DNA from: Defluviitaleaceae bacterium
Lineage (GTDB): Bacteria > Bacillota > Clostridia > Lachnospirales > WQUN01
DNA: 64,000 nucleotides
NCBI GenBank assembly: GCA_009780185.1
Contig: WRAN01000012.1
Location: forward strand, 24,458-88,457
Reading direction: 5' to 3'
Under the pieces are notes generated by a model. That model saw nothing but the letters and a program-made list of their open reading frames with translations. It made no database searches and was not told the origin of the DNA. This document shows, piece by piece, positions 1 through 8,114 of this stretch. Both the position numbers and the translations under genes were made by a program. Positions within the stretch are counted from its first letter, which is position 1, and the number at the start of each line of letters is the position of its first letter.

Positions 1-2
1 GC

Positions 3-734
3 AATATTATCCACTTCCACTCGTATATGGCTTTGGATTTAGACACCGGAATAGGTGTTATGATTTCTGTAAACAGCATAACAGGTATGCCGCTTCCTTC
101 TGATTTAGCCGCGTTTATGCTTACAAGCGCCATACAAGAAAGAACCGGAACCCTTAATCTACCAGTGTCTGACCCCTCAGTAGAGCCTATTGAAATGGAC
201 TTTGATGCCCTTCAGGTATTCGAAGGCTTCTATTCCATTCTTGGAGGCACAGAGTTTGGACGAATCCTAGCCTCAGAAGAAGGCCACCTTTACCTTTACG
301 GCCTGATGCCTACAGCAATGACACTAGTTCCGCTATCAGATGGCAGCTTTGTATGCCCAGAAACCACATTACGGTTTTGGATGGAAGAGGCGGAGGGTGA
401 ATTCGTCATTGTTTTAGGGGAATTCCAAAGCATGTTGTTAGGTTTGCCGTTAGACCCAGGGCTAGTTACAGCCCCAGAAGGCTTTGAAAGATGGATTGGC
501 ACTTATGAAATCGTGCTAGAGCAAAACCAGGTATCCAATTTAGTCCGCTTATCTGTTGGCATTGACGATAATGGTTTCGCTTATATACTAACATCTACCC
601 TTAATGGAGCATCTTCCATTATGCCTTTGATTGCTTTAGGTGAATATAATTTCGAAGGTGGTATTAGCTTTGGTCAAGATGATGATGGCACCTGGCTTAC
701 AATGGCTGATGGTCACTTCTTGAGAGTAGAATAA
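3..734 (+). CDS. Beta-lactamase-fold serine hydrolase, C-terminal part (5' end outside window)
   Basis: The frame is open from the first bases of the window, so the gene begins upstream. The first residues read H-S-Y-M-A-L-D-L-D-T-G-I-G-V, then V-N-S. This matches the strand of class C beta-lactamase-like hydrolases (PF00144) that carries the end of the catalytic domain, usually H/S-x-x-x-x-x-D-P-x-x-G-x-G-V-x-x-x-x-N. About 200 further residues form a C-terminal domain rich in beta strands and Gly/Phe, of the lipocalin-like kind often attached to these hydrolases. The nucleophile motif (SxxK) lies outside the window, so catalytic competence cannot be judged. The internal ATG at 27 is not a convincing start because homology extends upstream of it. 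Substrate unknown; such proteins are usually exported esterases or peptidases. Confidence 0.6.
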   Translation, partial: NIIHFHSYMALDLDTGIGVMISVNSITGMPLPSDLAAFMLTSAIQERTGTLNLPVSDPSVEPIEMDFDALQVFEGFYSILGGTEFGRILASEEGHLYLYGLMPTAMTLVPLSDGSFVCPETTLRFWMEEAEGEFVIVLGEFQSMLLGLPLDPGLVTAPEGFERWIGTYEIVLEQNQVSNLVRLSVGIDDNGFAYILTSTLNGASSIMPLIALGEYNFEGGISFGQDDDGTWLTMADGHFLRVE

Positions 735-741
735 TCGGTAC

Positions 742-785
742 AAAAAAGCCGAGATACCCCGACTATGGGGTGTCTCGGCTTTTAT
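742..785. terminator. Bidirectional rho-independent terminator
   Basis: A 14-15 bp stem (AAGCCGAGAYACCCC and its complement, one G-T pair) with a short loop is preceded by an A run and followed by a T run. It lies between the convergent hydrolase gene (+) and rqcH (-) and can serve both. Confidence 0.85.
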
Positions 786-796
786 TATATAGCGGA

Positions 797-2563
797 CTAA
801 TTCACTATAGCCGGTTCCTTTGGGGTTACATACACCGTCCGGTGTCTATCATAAATCACAAACCCAGGCTTAGCGCCTGTAGGTTTTCTTACATATTTTT
901 TTTGCACATAATCCACAGGCACTTGGCTGGAGTTACGCCCTTTACTATAAAACGCCGCCAAATTTGCGCCTTCTAATATAGTACGTTCGGGGACATCTGA
1001 GCCGCCGGTTATTATTATAACGTGGGACCCGGCGATATCTTTAGTGTGCATCCAGATATCGTGATTTTTTGCTTGGCGAAGGGTTAGATGATCGTTTTGA
1101 GTATTGTTTTTTCCTACATATATTTCAAAGCCATCAGATGATGTAAAGCGCAGAGGCTTTACGGGGATTTGCTTTTTTACATTCTTGTTGCCATTCTTCC
1201 CATGGCCTTTGATAGCGTATTTTCGCTTTACGAAGCCGCCTTCTGCCAGCTCTGCCCTTATTTCGGCTATATCTGCTTCTGTTATTACGGTTTCCATGGC
1301 TTGGGATACGCTGTCTAGGTATGCAATATCTTCTTGGTTTTGAAGGATTTGTTCCCGCAATGCCAAAAAGGTACGCTTTTGCTTATTGTATTGTTTAAAA
1401 TAGCGCTGAGCATTTTCTGTTGGGGTTAGATTGTGCGATAAAGCAATTTTTATTGGATTATTATCGTCGTAGAAATTTTCTAGGGTAATGGTTTCGGCGC
1501 CTCTTTCTATCTGATGCATATATGCTGTCAAAAGCTCACCTTTTACCCGAAGCTCGTCTCGGCCTTCAATATCCTTTAGGGTTTTATCATACATCAAGGC
1601 TTTTTTTATGCAGCGCTCTTGATGAGTGGAGATTAATTTCCGTAAATCAGCGGTTTTTTGGGATATTCTATACCCGGTATCCCGCTTTGCATAATACGCC
1701 TCTTGCAGCTTTGAAGGGGATGCATATGTCTCCGCATTAAAATGGTTATACATAATAAATGATAAAGCGGTAATATCAACCGCGTTGGCATCCAAATCAT
1801 AATACATATGTGGAGAAAAATCTCCTGCCTTTATTTGCTCAAAAGTATCTAAAAAAGCCCTATATAGTCGAGCCTGCTCCTCCTTGCCAAGTTCACCGGA
1901 ATGGGTTTCAGGCAAAACATTGGCCCTTATGCAGATTTCGCTAGCTAATATAGGGCTTAGGCCCGCGTAGTTTAGATACAGGGCCTTCTGAATAATCGAA
2001 TTATCTTTGAAAACAGCATCCACAAAAAATGCCTCATCTGCCATCAGTGGATTAGCCTTGCTTCCGGGGGGGCGATTATATTCACTTCCAGGCAGTATTG
2101 TTCGCACAGAGCTAACACTTGGCGGCACATGCTTTATTGCATCTATAACCTTATTGGTATCGGGGTCAAGCAGCATAATATTACTGTGCTTGCCCATTAT
2201 CTCAATAAGCAGGGTTTTTATTGACCTGTCACCCATCTCATTAAGGGCTTCGATATGAAGCTCGACAATACGCTCAAATCCTGGCTGGCGTATTTCCACA
2301 ATGCGCCCGGCGCTTATATGCTTCCTAAGCACCATGCAAAACATTGGTGCCTGCATAGGGCTTTGCTTGCTAATATTAGTCAAATGCAAGCGCGGAGCCA
2401 TTGCCTGAGTCGTCATTAATAGCCTATGATTAGCCCCTCCAGCTCTTATCGCAATTTGAATTTCATCCGGCTCAGGCTGGGTAATTTTATCTATCCGGCC
2501 CCCTATTATTGTCTTGGAAAGCTCATGAACTATGCTGCTGATTACGGTTCCGTCTTGGGGCAT
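797..2563 (-). CDS. rqcH: RqcH / NFACT-family ribosome quality control protein (FbpA-like)
   Basis: 588 residues, the usual length for bacterial NFACT proteins. RqcH binds 50S subunits carrying stalled peptidyl-tRNA and adds C-terminal alanine tails that mark nascent chains for degradation (known for the B. subtilis protein). The sequence shows an NFACT-N domain (about 1-220), a helical and coiled-coil middle (about 260-430) and a C-terminal NFACT-R domain (about 455-570) with S-S-D-G-F-E-I-Y-V-G-K-N-N and D-I-W-M-H-T-K-D-I-A-G-S-H. At the position of the tRNA-contacting Asp97-Arg98 pair of B. subtilis RqcH this protein has Glu97-Arg98. The start follows a GAAAGG site; the gene begins 5 bp after the stop of the anti-sigma-like gene, so the two are probably cotranscribed. 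Older annotations call such proteins fibronectin-binding. Confidence 0.92.
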   Translation of the reverse strand: MPQDGTVISSIVHELSKTIIGGRIDKITQPEPDEIQIAIRAGGANHRLLMTTQAMAPRLHLTNISKQSPMQAPMFCMVLRKHISAGRIVEIRQPGFERIVELHIEALNEMGDRSIKTLLIEIMGKHSNIMLLDPDTNKVIDAIKHVPPSVSSVRTILPGSEYNRPPGSKANPLMADEAFFVDAVFKDNSIIQKALYLNYAGLSPILASEICIRANVLPETHSGELGKEEQARLYRAFLDTFEQIKAGDFSPHMYYDLDANAVDITALSFIMYNHFNAETYASPSKLQEAYYAKRDTGYRISQKTADLRKLISTHQERCIKKALMYDKTLKDIEGRDELRVKGELLTAYMHQIERGAETITLENFYDDNNPIKIALSHNLTPTENAQRYFKQYNKQKRTFLALREQILQNQEDIAYLDSVSQAMETVITEADIAEIRAELAEGGFVKRKYAIKGHGKNGNKNVKKQIPVKPLRFTSSDGFEIYVGKNNTQNDHLTLRQAKNHDIWMHTKDIAGSHVIIITGGSDVPERTILEGANLAAFYSKGRNSSQVPVDYVQKKYVRKPTGAKPGFVIYDRHRTVYVTPKEPAIVN

Positions 2564-2568
2564 TAAAT

Positions 2569-3531
2569 TCAGCCTTTCTTTTGTCCGGTACTTATTAATA
2601 CATTCTTGCTATGAAAACTCCAGGCCACAAGTCCCAGAGTTATAAACAAAAATACCAGTCCTGCAATAAAGATTATATTCCAAATGCGAGACGTCCCATG
2701 ATAAGCAAGCGGAACGGCCTCACCAAACTGACGCACACCATCATGCTGGGCATAATCTTGGATACCACCACCCGTGACAAAGGCTCCATCAATACCATCA
2801 GTATCTTCAGCTAAGTCATAATCATACCCATGTACGCTGCTCCTACCCCAGGGCTCATGGACATCATAAACCATTTCGTCTTCCGATTCGTGTTCCATGT
2901 CAAAATCCGCGGCTTCCGCCATTTGGGGCATCGCATATATATAAATATCATCCGCATCATAAATAGCTTCAACCTCCGCTACTACATCATCAGACAATCT
3001 ATCGAAATCAGCTATAGACTCCTCTTCCGGCTCATCATAAAGTGGCATAGCATCAGTCGCCGGCATAACAGCAGCCTGTGGCGCAAAATCAACATAATCA
3101 AATGACTCATTATCCTCGTGCCTCATGGGCCAGTCAAAGGTATTGATTGCCCATATACTCATTAAAAGAAAACACGCAGCAGCCGCAACCCCTGCCCAAC
3201 GGCGGGTTATTGCAGCGGATTTGCGCATACGTTCCTTCTTGCGCTTTGCTTCTTGTAATCGCTCACGGGTTTCAATCCCATTTATCAATTCATCTATTGC
3301 TTGATCGCTTGGGGGGGCGATTTCTCTTATTTTGCCCATTATGGTGTCGTGCAGCCAGGGAGGAAACCCCGGTTTGGGCAGAAGACTAATCTCTTCTAGC
3401 ATATGCCTATAAGCCTCGTATTCAAGCATGCAGGCTTCGCATTTTTTTATATGTCTTTCTAAGGCAGCTTGCTCCCTGGCTACCCCGTCATATATTTCAG
3501 AAAATAGTTCCTGCACTAAATCGCAGCGCAT
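2569..3531 (-). CDS. Membrane protein with N-terminal zinc-finger anti-sigma motif
   Basis: The N terminus carries H-I-K-K-C-E-A-C (HxxxCxxC), the zinc-binding signature of ZAS-type anti-sigma factors (zf-HC2), after an upstream Cys. A first membrane segment lies near residues 112-132 (W-A-G-V-A-A-A-A-C-F-L-L), followed by a long acidic Asp/Glu/Tyr/Met-rich region and a second membrane segment near the C terminus (I-I-F-I-A-G-L-V-F-L-F). I chose ATG at 3531 because GGGAG sits 8 bases upstream of it; the GTG at 3540 overlaps that site. No ECF sigma factor gene adjoins it, which is unusual because anti-sigma genes normally follow their sigma gene. It heads an apparent operon with rqcH. Whether it binds a sigma factor is inference. 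Confidence 0.7.
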   Translation of the reverse strand: MRCDLVQELFSEIYDGVAREQAALERHIKKCEACMLEYEAYRHMLEEISLLPKPGFPPWLHDTIMGKIREIAPPSDQAIDELINGIETRERLQEAKRKKERMRKSAAITRRWAGVAAAACFLLMSIWAINTFDWPMRHEDNESFDYVDFAPQAAVMPATDAMPLYDEPEEESIADFDRLSDDVVAEVEAIYDADDIYIYAMPQMAEAADFDMEHESEDEMVYDVHEPWGRSSVHGYDYDLAEDTDGIDGAFVTGGGIQDYAQHDGVRQFGEAVPLAYHGTSRIWNIIFIAGLVFLFITLGLVAWSFHSKNVLISTGQKKG

Positions 3532-3710
3532 AATTGTCACTCCCTGCTAGCGAATTAAATAAAATGCAAGTTAACCCGCGGCAATTACTGACCCTAGTAT
3601 ATATTAAGCCAGTTATAATTGGAATAACGGGATTATTGTTAGTTTGTTCCTATAGACATTGCGGATTTATTAAGAAAATATTACAAATTCGCTATACATA
3701 ATTCGCAATA

Positions 3711-3762
3711 AAAAAACCGAGCAAGTATCACATTAAAATGCAATCCTCACTCGGCGTTTTTA
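3711..3762 (-). terminator. Probable terminator of the downstream-facing XRE gene
   Basis: Short stem (CCGAG/CTCGG with flanking G-T pair) whose minus-strand reading ends in a run of seven T. The loop is long and the stem short, so this is moderate support. It follows the stop of the XRE gene at 3815. Confidence 0.45.
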
Positions 3763-3814
3763 TGCACCCAAAAGGCGCGGACATGTCGAATCTAACTACT
3801 GCATTCGGAAGAGA

Positions 3815-4210
3815 TTAGTCAACATCTTCCATGCTATTATTCATAGCAATAATAGCTTTAAGCATACGTAGTGTAAACTCAAGCTCGGCAGGGCCGAGAC
3901 AAGTCATCAGAGATTGGATCTTTTCTCTATTGGCTTGGATGCTTGGATCTACATCATCACGCACTGTGTGGCCTCTTTTATGAGGACTGATGAAAAGATG
4001 ATCAATGGGGATACCAAATGCCTTGGTAAGCAGGGAAAGAGTAACGGTAGTGGTCCCGCGCTCGCCTCTTTCAATTAGGCCTAGATGGGATGTAGTTACA
4101 TTGACCATCTGAGCCAATTCATCGCGAGAAAGGTTGCGAGCTTCACGCTCTAGTCTGATATTGCCGCCTACTATAATATCTAAGCGGTCTTTTTCCAGCT
4201 TTCTGTCCAT
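3815..4210 (-). CDS. XRE-family HTH transcriptional regulator (copy 1)
   Basis: 131 residues. A Cro/C1-type helix-turn-helix occupies about residues 12-72: N-I-R-L-E-R-E-A-R-N-L-S-R-D-E-L-A, then T-T-S-H-L-G-L-I-E-R-G-E-R-G, then L-L-T-K-A-F-G-I-P-I-D-H-L-F. The remaining 60 residues are helical and include a Met/Leu-rich segment that could dimerise. It is a close paralog of the gene at 4565-4960 (same length, same first residues M-D-R-K-L-E-K-D-R, about half the positions identical by eye). An AGGAG site precedes the ATG. Targets are unknown; an inverted repeat upstream (4274-4288) is a candidate autoregulatory operator. Confidence 0.85.
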   Translation of the reverse strand: MDRKLEKDRLDIIVGGNIRLEREARNLSRDELAQMVNVTTSHLGLIERGERGTTTVTLSLLTKAFGIPIDHLFISPHKRGHTVRDDVDPSIQANREKIQSLMTCLGPAELEFTLRMLKAIIAMNNSMEDVD

Positions 4211-4564
4211 TGTGCTCCACTCCTTATATATGTTTTTTCTTCATGAGAATCAAGCTGATATTATTAATTTAACCTATCAGGGTGATAGAATCAATAGTCG
4301 TATATTTTAATTATTTGAGGAATTCTACGAGAAAAATGCCATAATTCAAAAAAAATAATAAGTATTTCATGCTAGTAATTGCTACTCATTCAGCAATATT
4401 TTCATTGTCTCTCAATACACTAAGCTCAACACCTCATTAGTGGGCTTATGTACTTGCTCGTAGTCACTTTTACGAATTCACGCAATTTTTTACATGATCA
4501 TGATTTGGTAACTTCATTTTGGGATATTGCTCTTATTTAAAATGCGTTATGCGGAATTTAGTTT
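4211..4564. other. AT-rich intergenic region between the two XRE genes
   Basis: 354 bp with no credible ORF. It should hold the promoter of XRE copy 1 and the 3' end of copy 2. Besides the inverted repeat at 4274-4288 I see nothing convincing, and no clear terminator for copy 2. Confidence 0.6.
4274..4288. promoter_or_regulatory. Candidate operator: CTATCA-GGG-TGATAG
   Basis: A perfect 6-bp inverted repeat around GGG lies 64-78 bases upstream of the XRE start codon in an otherwise AT-rich region. Position and dyad symmetry fit an XRE operator; no binding evidence exists. Confidence 0.35.
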
Positions 4565-4960
4565 TTACTTCTTTAGCTTATTAGCATTGTGCATGCTAAT
4601 CACTGCCTTAACCATCTGCAATACAAACACAATCTCCTCTTCGCGCAAACAAGTTATAAGAGACAACGCCTTATCTCGCTTAGACTGTAAAGAAGAACAT
4701 GCTCCATCTCTGATAGACCCTCCATCCTCTTGAGGAGAGGAAAATAGATAGTCTATTGGTATTCCAAAAGCCTTTGTCAATCTCATCAAGGTTACACAAT
4801 TTGCGCCGCGCTGCCCCTTTTCTATTAGACCAATATGAGAGGTAGTCACACCTACCATATTGCCAAGCTCTTCACGTGAAAGTCTTCGCGATATCCGCTC
4901 TAGGCGTATATTAGCGCCGATGATTTCGTCTATGCGGTCTTTTTCTAATTTGCGATCCAT
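4565..4960 (-). CDS. XRE-family HTH transcriptional regulator (copy 2)
   Basis: 131 residues, paralogous to the gene at 3815-4210 over its full length. HTH elements: N-I-R-L-E-R-I-S-R-R-L-S-R-E-E-L-G, T-T-S-H-I-G-L-I-E-K-G-Q-R-G and L-T-K-A-F-G-I-P-I-D-Y-L-F. The recognition-helix residues (V-T-T-S-H-[IL]-G-L-I-E) are nearly the same in both, so the two may bind the same or similar sites. The C-terminal halves differ more, ending in H-N-A-N-K-L-K-K here and M-E-D-V-D in copy 1. The gene is transcribed away from nrdD, sharing a 319-bp intergenic region with it, so it could regulate nrdD; that is inference from position only. Confidence 0.85.
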   Translation of the reverse strand: MDRKLEKDRIDEIIGANIRLERISRRLSREELGNMVGVTTSHIGLIEKGQRGANCVTLMRLTKAFGIPIDYLFSSPQEDGGSIRDGACSSLQSKRDKALSLITCLREEEIVFVLQMVKAVISMHNANKLKK

Positions 4961-5190
4961 AACTCAAACTCCTTGTTATTATTTGTGAAGGCCAGTAATT
5001 TAAATGGCATCCCGTAAGACAACTATTGTAGTATCCATATTGAACCATATATATACATGATTGTCAATAATTCGACACGCAATTTGTTTGAAACTTTGTT
5101 CATGGGTATACTTGCCCGTTACGTGTAGCACTGTATTGTTTATGCCTCGTGTGGAACATTTTTAACTATCTTTTCTTTGTGCAAGATTGC

Positions 5191-5219
5191 TTGCCCCATT
5201 CTATTACCCAGTCTATAAT
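5191..5219 (+). promoter_or_regulatory. Candidate nrdD promoter, TTGCCC-17-TATAAT
   Basis: A perfect -10 (TATAAT, 5214-5219) lies 17 bp after TTGCCC (4 of 6 matches), about 60 bases before the nrdD start. The rest of the 4961-5279 gap is AT-rich and holds no gene. I looked for NrdR boxes and found none that is convincing. Confidence 0.6.
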
Positions 5220-5279
5220 TAAATTGGAGGGGCCGTATTGGAATAATATGGTTCAAATAAAACAAAAGGGGAACTATCC

Positions 5280-7397
5280 ATGAAATTCATCACAAAACGG
5301 GATAAAAGACAAGTCCCCTTCGACGAAAGCAAAATCACAGCCTGTATAGACAAAGCATTTGCAGCCGCCGGGGGAGATGAAGGCAACAACCGCACCATTC
5401 CTATGACTTTAACATTGGAAGTGGTAAAGAAACTGGAGGAAACCTATAACGGTGACACCATTACTGTTGAAAATATTCAAGACATGGTAGAAACCGTATT
5501 AATAGAAGGCGGATATGCCAAGGTAGCTAAGGCCTATATCCTATATCGTCAAAAGCGCACAGATATCCGTGAAGCCAGAAGCGAATTAATGGACGCTGTT
5601 GCTGATATAGTAAAGGAAACCAACAAGGATAATGCCAATGTTGGCAACTCTCCATCAGCAAAAGTACTGCAAATTTCTGAAGCAGCGTCTAAAAATTACT
5701 ATTTAAAACGTATGATTCCCCCAGACGAAGCTGAGGCTCATAATAACGGGGATATATATATCCAAGATCTAGGCTGGTATGGCAAAACCCTTACCTGCTT
5801 GCAAATCCCTCTTGGCCGTATGCTAAAAGACGGCTTCAATAGCGGCCATGGCACTATCCGCTCCCCTAAAAGCATCCGTTCCGCGGCTGCCCTTGCCGCG
5901 ATTATCTTGCAATCGAACCAGAATGACATGCATGGCGGGCAAAGTTATGCATACTTTGACAGAGACCTTTCTGTGTATGTAGAAATAGAACGAGGCCGTC
6001 AAGAGCGTCTGCTAAGGGGCAACCTTGAAGAGCTTGGCCTAAAAGCCTCTGATGCTGATATACTAGCCTTGGTAGACAAGCAAACATATAACGAGACATT
6101 CCAGGCGATGGAAGCCTTCATATATAATCTTAATACAATGCATTCCCGTGCCGGAGCTCAAGTACCTTTCTCCAGCATTAACTTGGGTACAGATACAAGC
6201 CCCGGTGGACGCATGATTACAGAAACCTTTCTAAGGGCTTATGAGCGTGGCCTTGGCAAAGGGGAAAGCCCTATGTTCCCTAATCTCTGCTTTAAGCTTA
6301 AAGATGGGGTTAACATGGAGCCAGAAGATCCCAACTATGACCTTTTCCGCCTTGCAATGGAAGTTGCCTGTAAGCGCCTTTTCCCGTCATTCTCATTCCT
6401 AGATTCGAGCTTTAACAGCGTGTATGGAGACGAAGAAGTGGCCTACATGGGTTGCCGCACCAGGGTAATGGGGAATATTAACGGCCCGGAAGTTACCGAT
6501 GGACGCGGGAATTTGAGTTTTACTTCGATTAACCTTGTAAGATTAGGCATCCGCTCCGGAAGGGATATGGCTCTATTTTGGAAATATCTAGACGAAACTA
6601 TGGATTTTGCTGTAAAACAGCTCCATACTCGCTATGATTTGCAAAAAAACCTCCGCGGCAGAGACTTCCCATTCCTTATGGGTCAACATCTTTATATTAA
6701 TAGCGAAAATATCGGCCCCAGTGACACTATAGAAGAGGCAATAAAACACGGTACCCTAACAATCGGATTTATCGGCCTTGCGGAATGCCTCGTTGCCCTT
6801 ACCGGTGAACATCATGGACAAAGTCAGGCCAGTCAAGCCCTTGGCATATCTATAGTAAGTCATATGCGTCGCCGCTGTGACGAGGCAAGCAAGAAGCACA
6901 GTCTTAACTATTCTCTGCTGGCCACCCCAGCCGAGCAGCTAAGCGGTAAGTTTACAAAAATGGATAGAGATCGATTTGGGGAGCTTCCTGGCGTAACAGA
7001 CAAAACCTGGTACACCAACTCATTCCATGTACCGGTAGAATATGAAATCACCGCCTTGGACAAGATAGCCATAGAAGGCCCATATCATAAATATTGCAAC
7101 GCAGGACATATATCATATGTAGAGTTAGAATCTGCCCCTGGCCAAAATATCGAAGCCTACGAGCGGCTAATCCGCGCTATGGCAGAAGCCGATATGGGAT
7201 ACGGCGCGGTCAACTTCCCTGTAGATATATGTAGAGAATGTGGTACAAGCGGCCTATTGAATGAAGACAAGTGTACTAACTGCGGCAGCGATAATATAAG
7301 CCGGGTGAGGCGTATTACAGGATATCTCTCTACCCTGGATAGATTCAACGACTACAAACGTGCCGAGGAAGAGAACAGACACAAACACGATGAATAG
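5280..7397 (+). CDS. nrdD: Anaerobic (class III) ribonucleoside-triphosphate reductase
   Basis: 705 residues, normal for NrdD. It reduces NTPs to dNTPs with a glycyl radical formed by NrdG, so it supplies DNA precursors without oxygen. An ATP-cone allosteric domain fills about residues 1-95 (F-I-T-K-R-D-K-R-Q-V-P-F-D to Y-R-Q-K-R-T-D-I-R). Near the C terminus four cysteines, C651, C654, C665 and C668, form the zinc site, followed by R-I-T-G-Y-L with the glycyl-radical Gly681. AGGGG precedes the ATG. The stop codon overlaps the start of a small ORF (7390), with nrdG beyond. This is the only ribonucleotide reductase seen in the window. Confidence 0.97.
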   Translation: MKFITKRDKRQVPFDESKITACIDKAFAAAGGDEGNNRTIPMTLTLEVVKKLEETYNGDTITVENIQDMVETVLIEGGYAKVAKAYILYRQKRTDIREARSELMDAVADIVKETNKDNANVGNSPSAKVLQISEAASKNYYLKRMIPPDEAEAHNNGDIYIQDLGWYGKTLTCLQIPLGRMLKDGFNSGHGTIRSPKSIRSAAALAAIILQSNQNDMHGGQSYAYFDRDLSVYVEIERGRQERLLRGNLEELGLKASDADILALVDKQTYNETFQAMEAFIYNLNTMHSRAGAQVPFSSINLGTDTSPGGRMITETFLRAYERGLGKGESPMFPNLCFKLKDGVNMEPEDPNYDLFRLAMEVACKRLFPSFSFLDSSFNSVYGDEEVAYMGCRTRVMGNINGPEVTDGRGNLSFTSINLVRLGIRSGRDMALFWKYLDETMDFAVKQLHTRYDLQKNLRGRDFPFLMGQHLYINSENIGPSDTIEEAIKHGTLTIGFIGLAECLVALTGEHHGQSQASQALGISIVSHMRRRCDEASKKHSLNYSLLATPAEQLSGKFTKMDRDRFGELPGVTDKTWYTNSFHVPVEYEITALDKIAIEGPYHKYCNAGHISYVELESAPGQNIEAYERLIRAMAEADMGYGAVNFPVDICRECGTSGLLNEDKCTNCGSDNISRVRRITGYLSTLDRFNDYKRAEEENRHKHDE

Positions 7398-7527
7398 AAT
7401 TCGAATTAATTTTTGGACACTATTTACCCCGATACTTTTGAAAAAAGCGATCACAAGTAAAGGCACACAGGTTACATTATGTCCCGATGATTTGGCCATA
7501 AGCGATAACAAAAGAGGCATAACATGA
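7390..7527 (+). CDS. Small ORF (45 aa) overlapping nrdD and nrdG
   Basis: An ATG at 7390 lies within the last codons of nrdD, out of frame. The ORF runs 45 codons through the whole nrdD-nrdG gap and ends at TGA 7525-7527, overlapping the nrdG start codon in an ATGA arrangement. The product would begin M-N-R-I-R-I-N-F-W-T-L-F and is basic and hydrophobic at the N terminus, with C-P-D-D-L in the second half. The double overlap is the pattern of translationally coupled genes. Against it: the nearest purine-rich site (GAGGAAGAG) is rather far upstream, and I recognise no family. It could be a chance opening of a 126-bp spacer. Confidence 0.35.
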   Translation: MNRIRINFWTLFTPILLKKAITSKGTQVTLCPDDLAISDNKRGIT

Positions 7528-8087
7528 GAATTTACGGTTTTTCCAGCGAAAGCTTCGTTGATGGCCCGGGTATACGAGTTGCGCTGTTTGTACAAGGTTG
7601 CGACAACGCTTGCCCTCACTGCCACAACCTAGATAGCTGGGATATTGACGGTGGCGAAGAATATACCGTTAGAGAAATAATTAAAAAGATAAAGGATGCA
7701 ATAGGGCGCACTCATTTGGGGGTGCGCCCTATTAGTCCTTCCGGTGGAGGCAGGAAGGCTCTTAACCGCCAGGTTAGAGGAGTGACATTCTCAGGTGGGG
7801 AGCCTTTTTTGCAAGCTCGTGAGTTAGCGATTGTTGCCGAAGCGGTTAAAAGGATGGGGCTAGATATTACCACTTATACAGGTCATACTTATGAAGAGCT
7901 GCTAATGCGGGATGATGAGGATGTAAAATCCCTGCTTGATATAACCGATTATCTTATAGATGGCCCGTATATCCATGAGCTTAGGGATATTGGGCTCAAG
8001 TTTCGAGGTTCTTCTAATCAAAGGATAATTGATATGAATGAAACTCGCCGTCTTGGAGAAGTTGTTTTATTTGAGTCACAAGCATAA
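7524..8087 (+). CDS. nrdG: Anaerobic ribonucleotide reductase activating protein (radical SAM)
   Basis: 187 residues, slightly longer than the usual 155-175. NrdG uses S-adenosylmethionine and a 4Fe-4S cluster to generate the glycyl radical on NrdD. The cluster ligands are C26, C30 and C33 (CxxxCxxC in G-C-D-N-A-C-P-H-C), followed by V-T-F-S-G-G-E-P for SAM binding at about 87-94. Residues about 61-84, just before that motif, look like an insertion: typical family members go almost directly from the helix after the cluster into G-V-T-F-S-G-G-E. The inserted DNA (7700-7777) is three hairpins in a row. An AGAGG site lies 7 bases before the ATG. Confidence 0.93.
   Translation: MRIYGFSSESFVDGPGIRVALFVQGCDNACPHCHNLDSWDIDGGEEYTVREIIKKIKDAIGRTHLGVRPISPSGGGRKALNRQVRGVTFSGGEPFLQARELAIVAEAVKRMGLDITTYTGHTYEELLMRDDEDVKSLLDITDYLIDGPYIHELRDIGLKFRGSSNQRIIDMNETRRLGEVVLFESQA
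7700..7777 (+). repeat. Palindromic insertion within nrdG
   Basis: Three successive hairpins: a perfect 11-bp stem (AATAGGGCGCA/TGCGCCCTATT, 7700-7710 with 7723-7733), a stem CCTTCC/GGAAGG (7737-7742 with 7753-7758, extendable over a 1-nt bulge), and TAACC/GGTTA (7763-7767 with 7772-7776). The segment stays in frame and encodes about 24 residues absent from typical NrdG. It resembles in behaviour the in-frame palindromic elements known from Rickettsia (RPE), but I cannot claim relationship. Confidence 0.6.
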
Positions 8088-8114
8088 ATTTACAATATAT
8101 TAATGTTTCGTTTA

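Noticed and set aside
785..808. TATAGCGGACTAATTCACTATA quasi-palindrome overlapping the rqcH stop, possibly another TATAGC-type element
   Set aside because: Only 22 bp, several positions pair only as G-T, and half lies in coding sequence; too short to call.
4961..5279. NrdR boxes upstream of nrdD
   Set aside because: Candidates near 5019 and 5044 match the consensus at too few positions.
7254..7625. Antisense ORF across the nrdD-nrdG junction
   Set aside because: It lies opposite conserved nrdD zinc-site and nrdG cluster codons and has no independent support.
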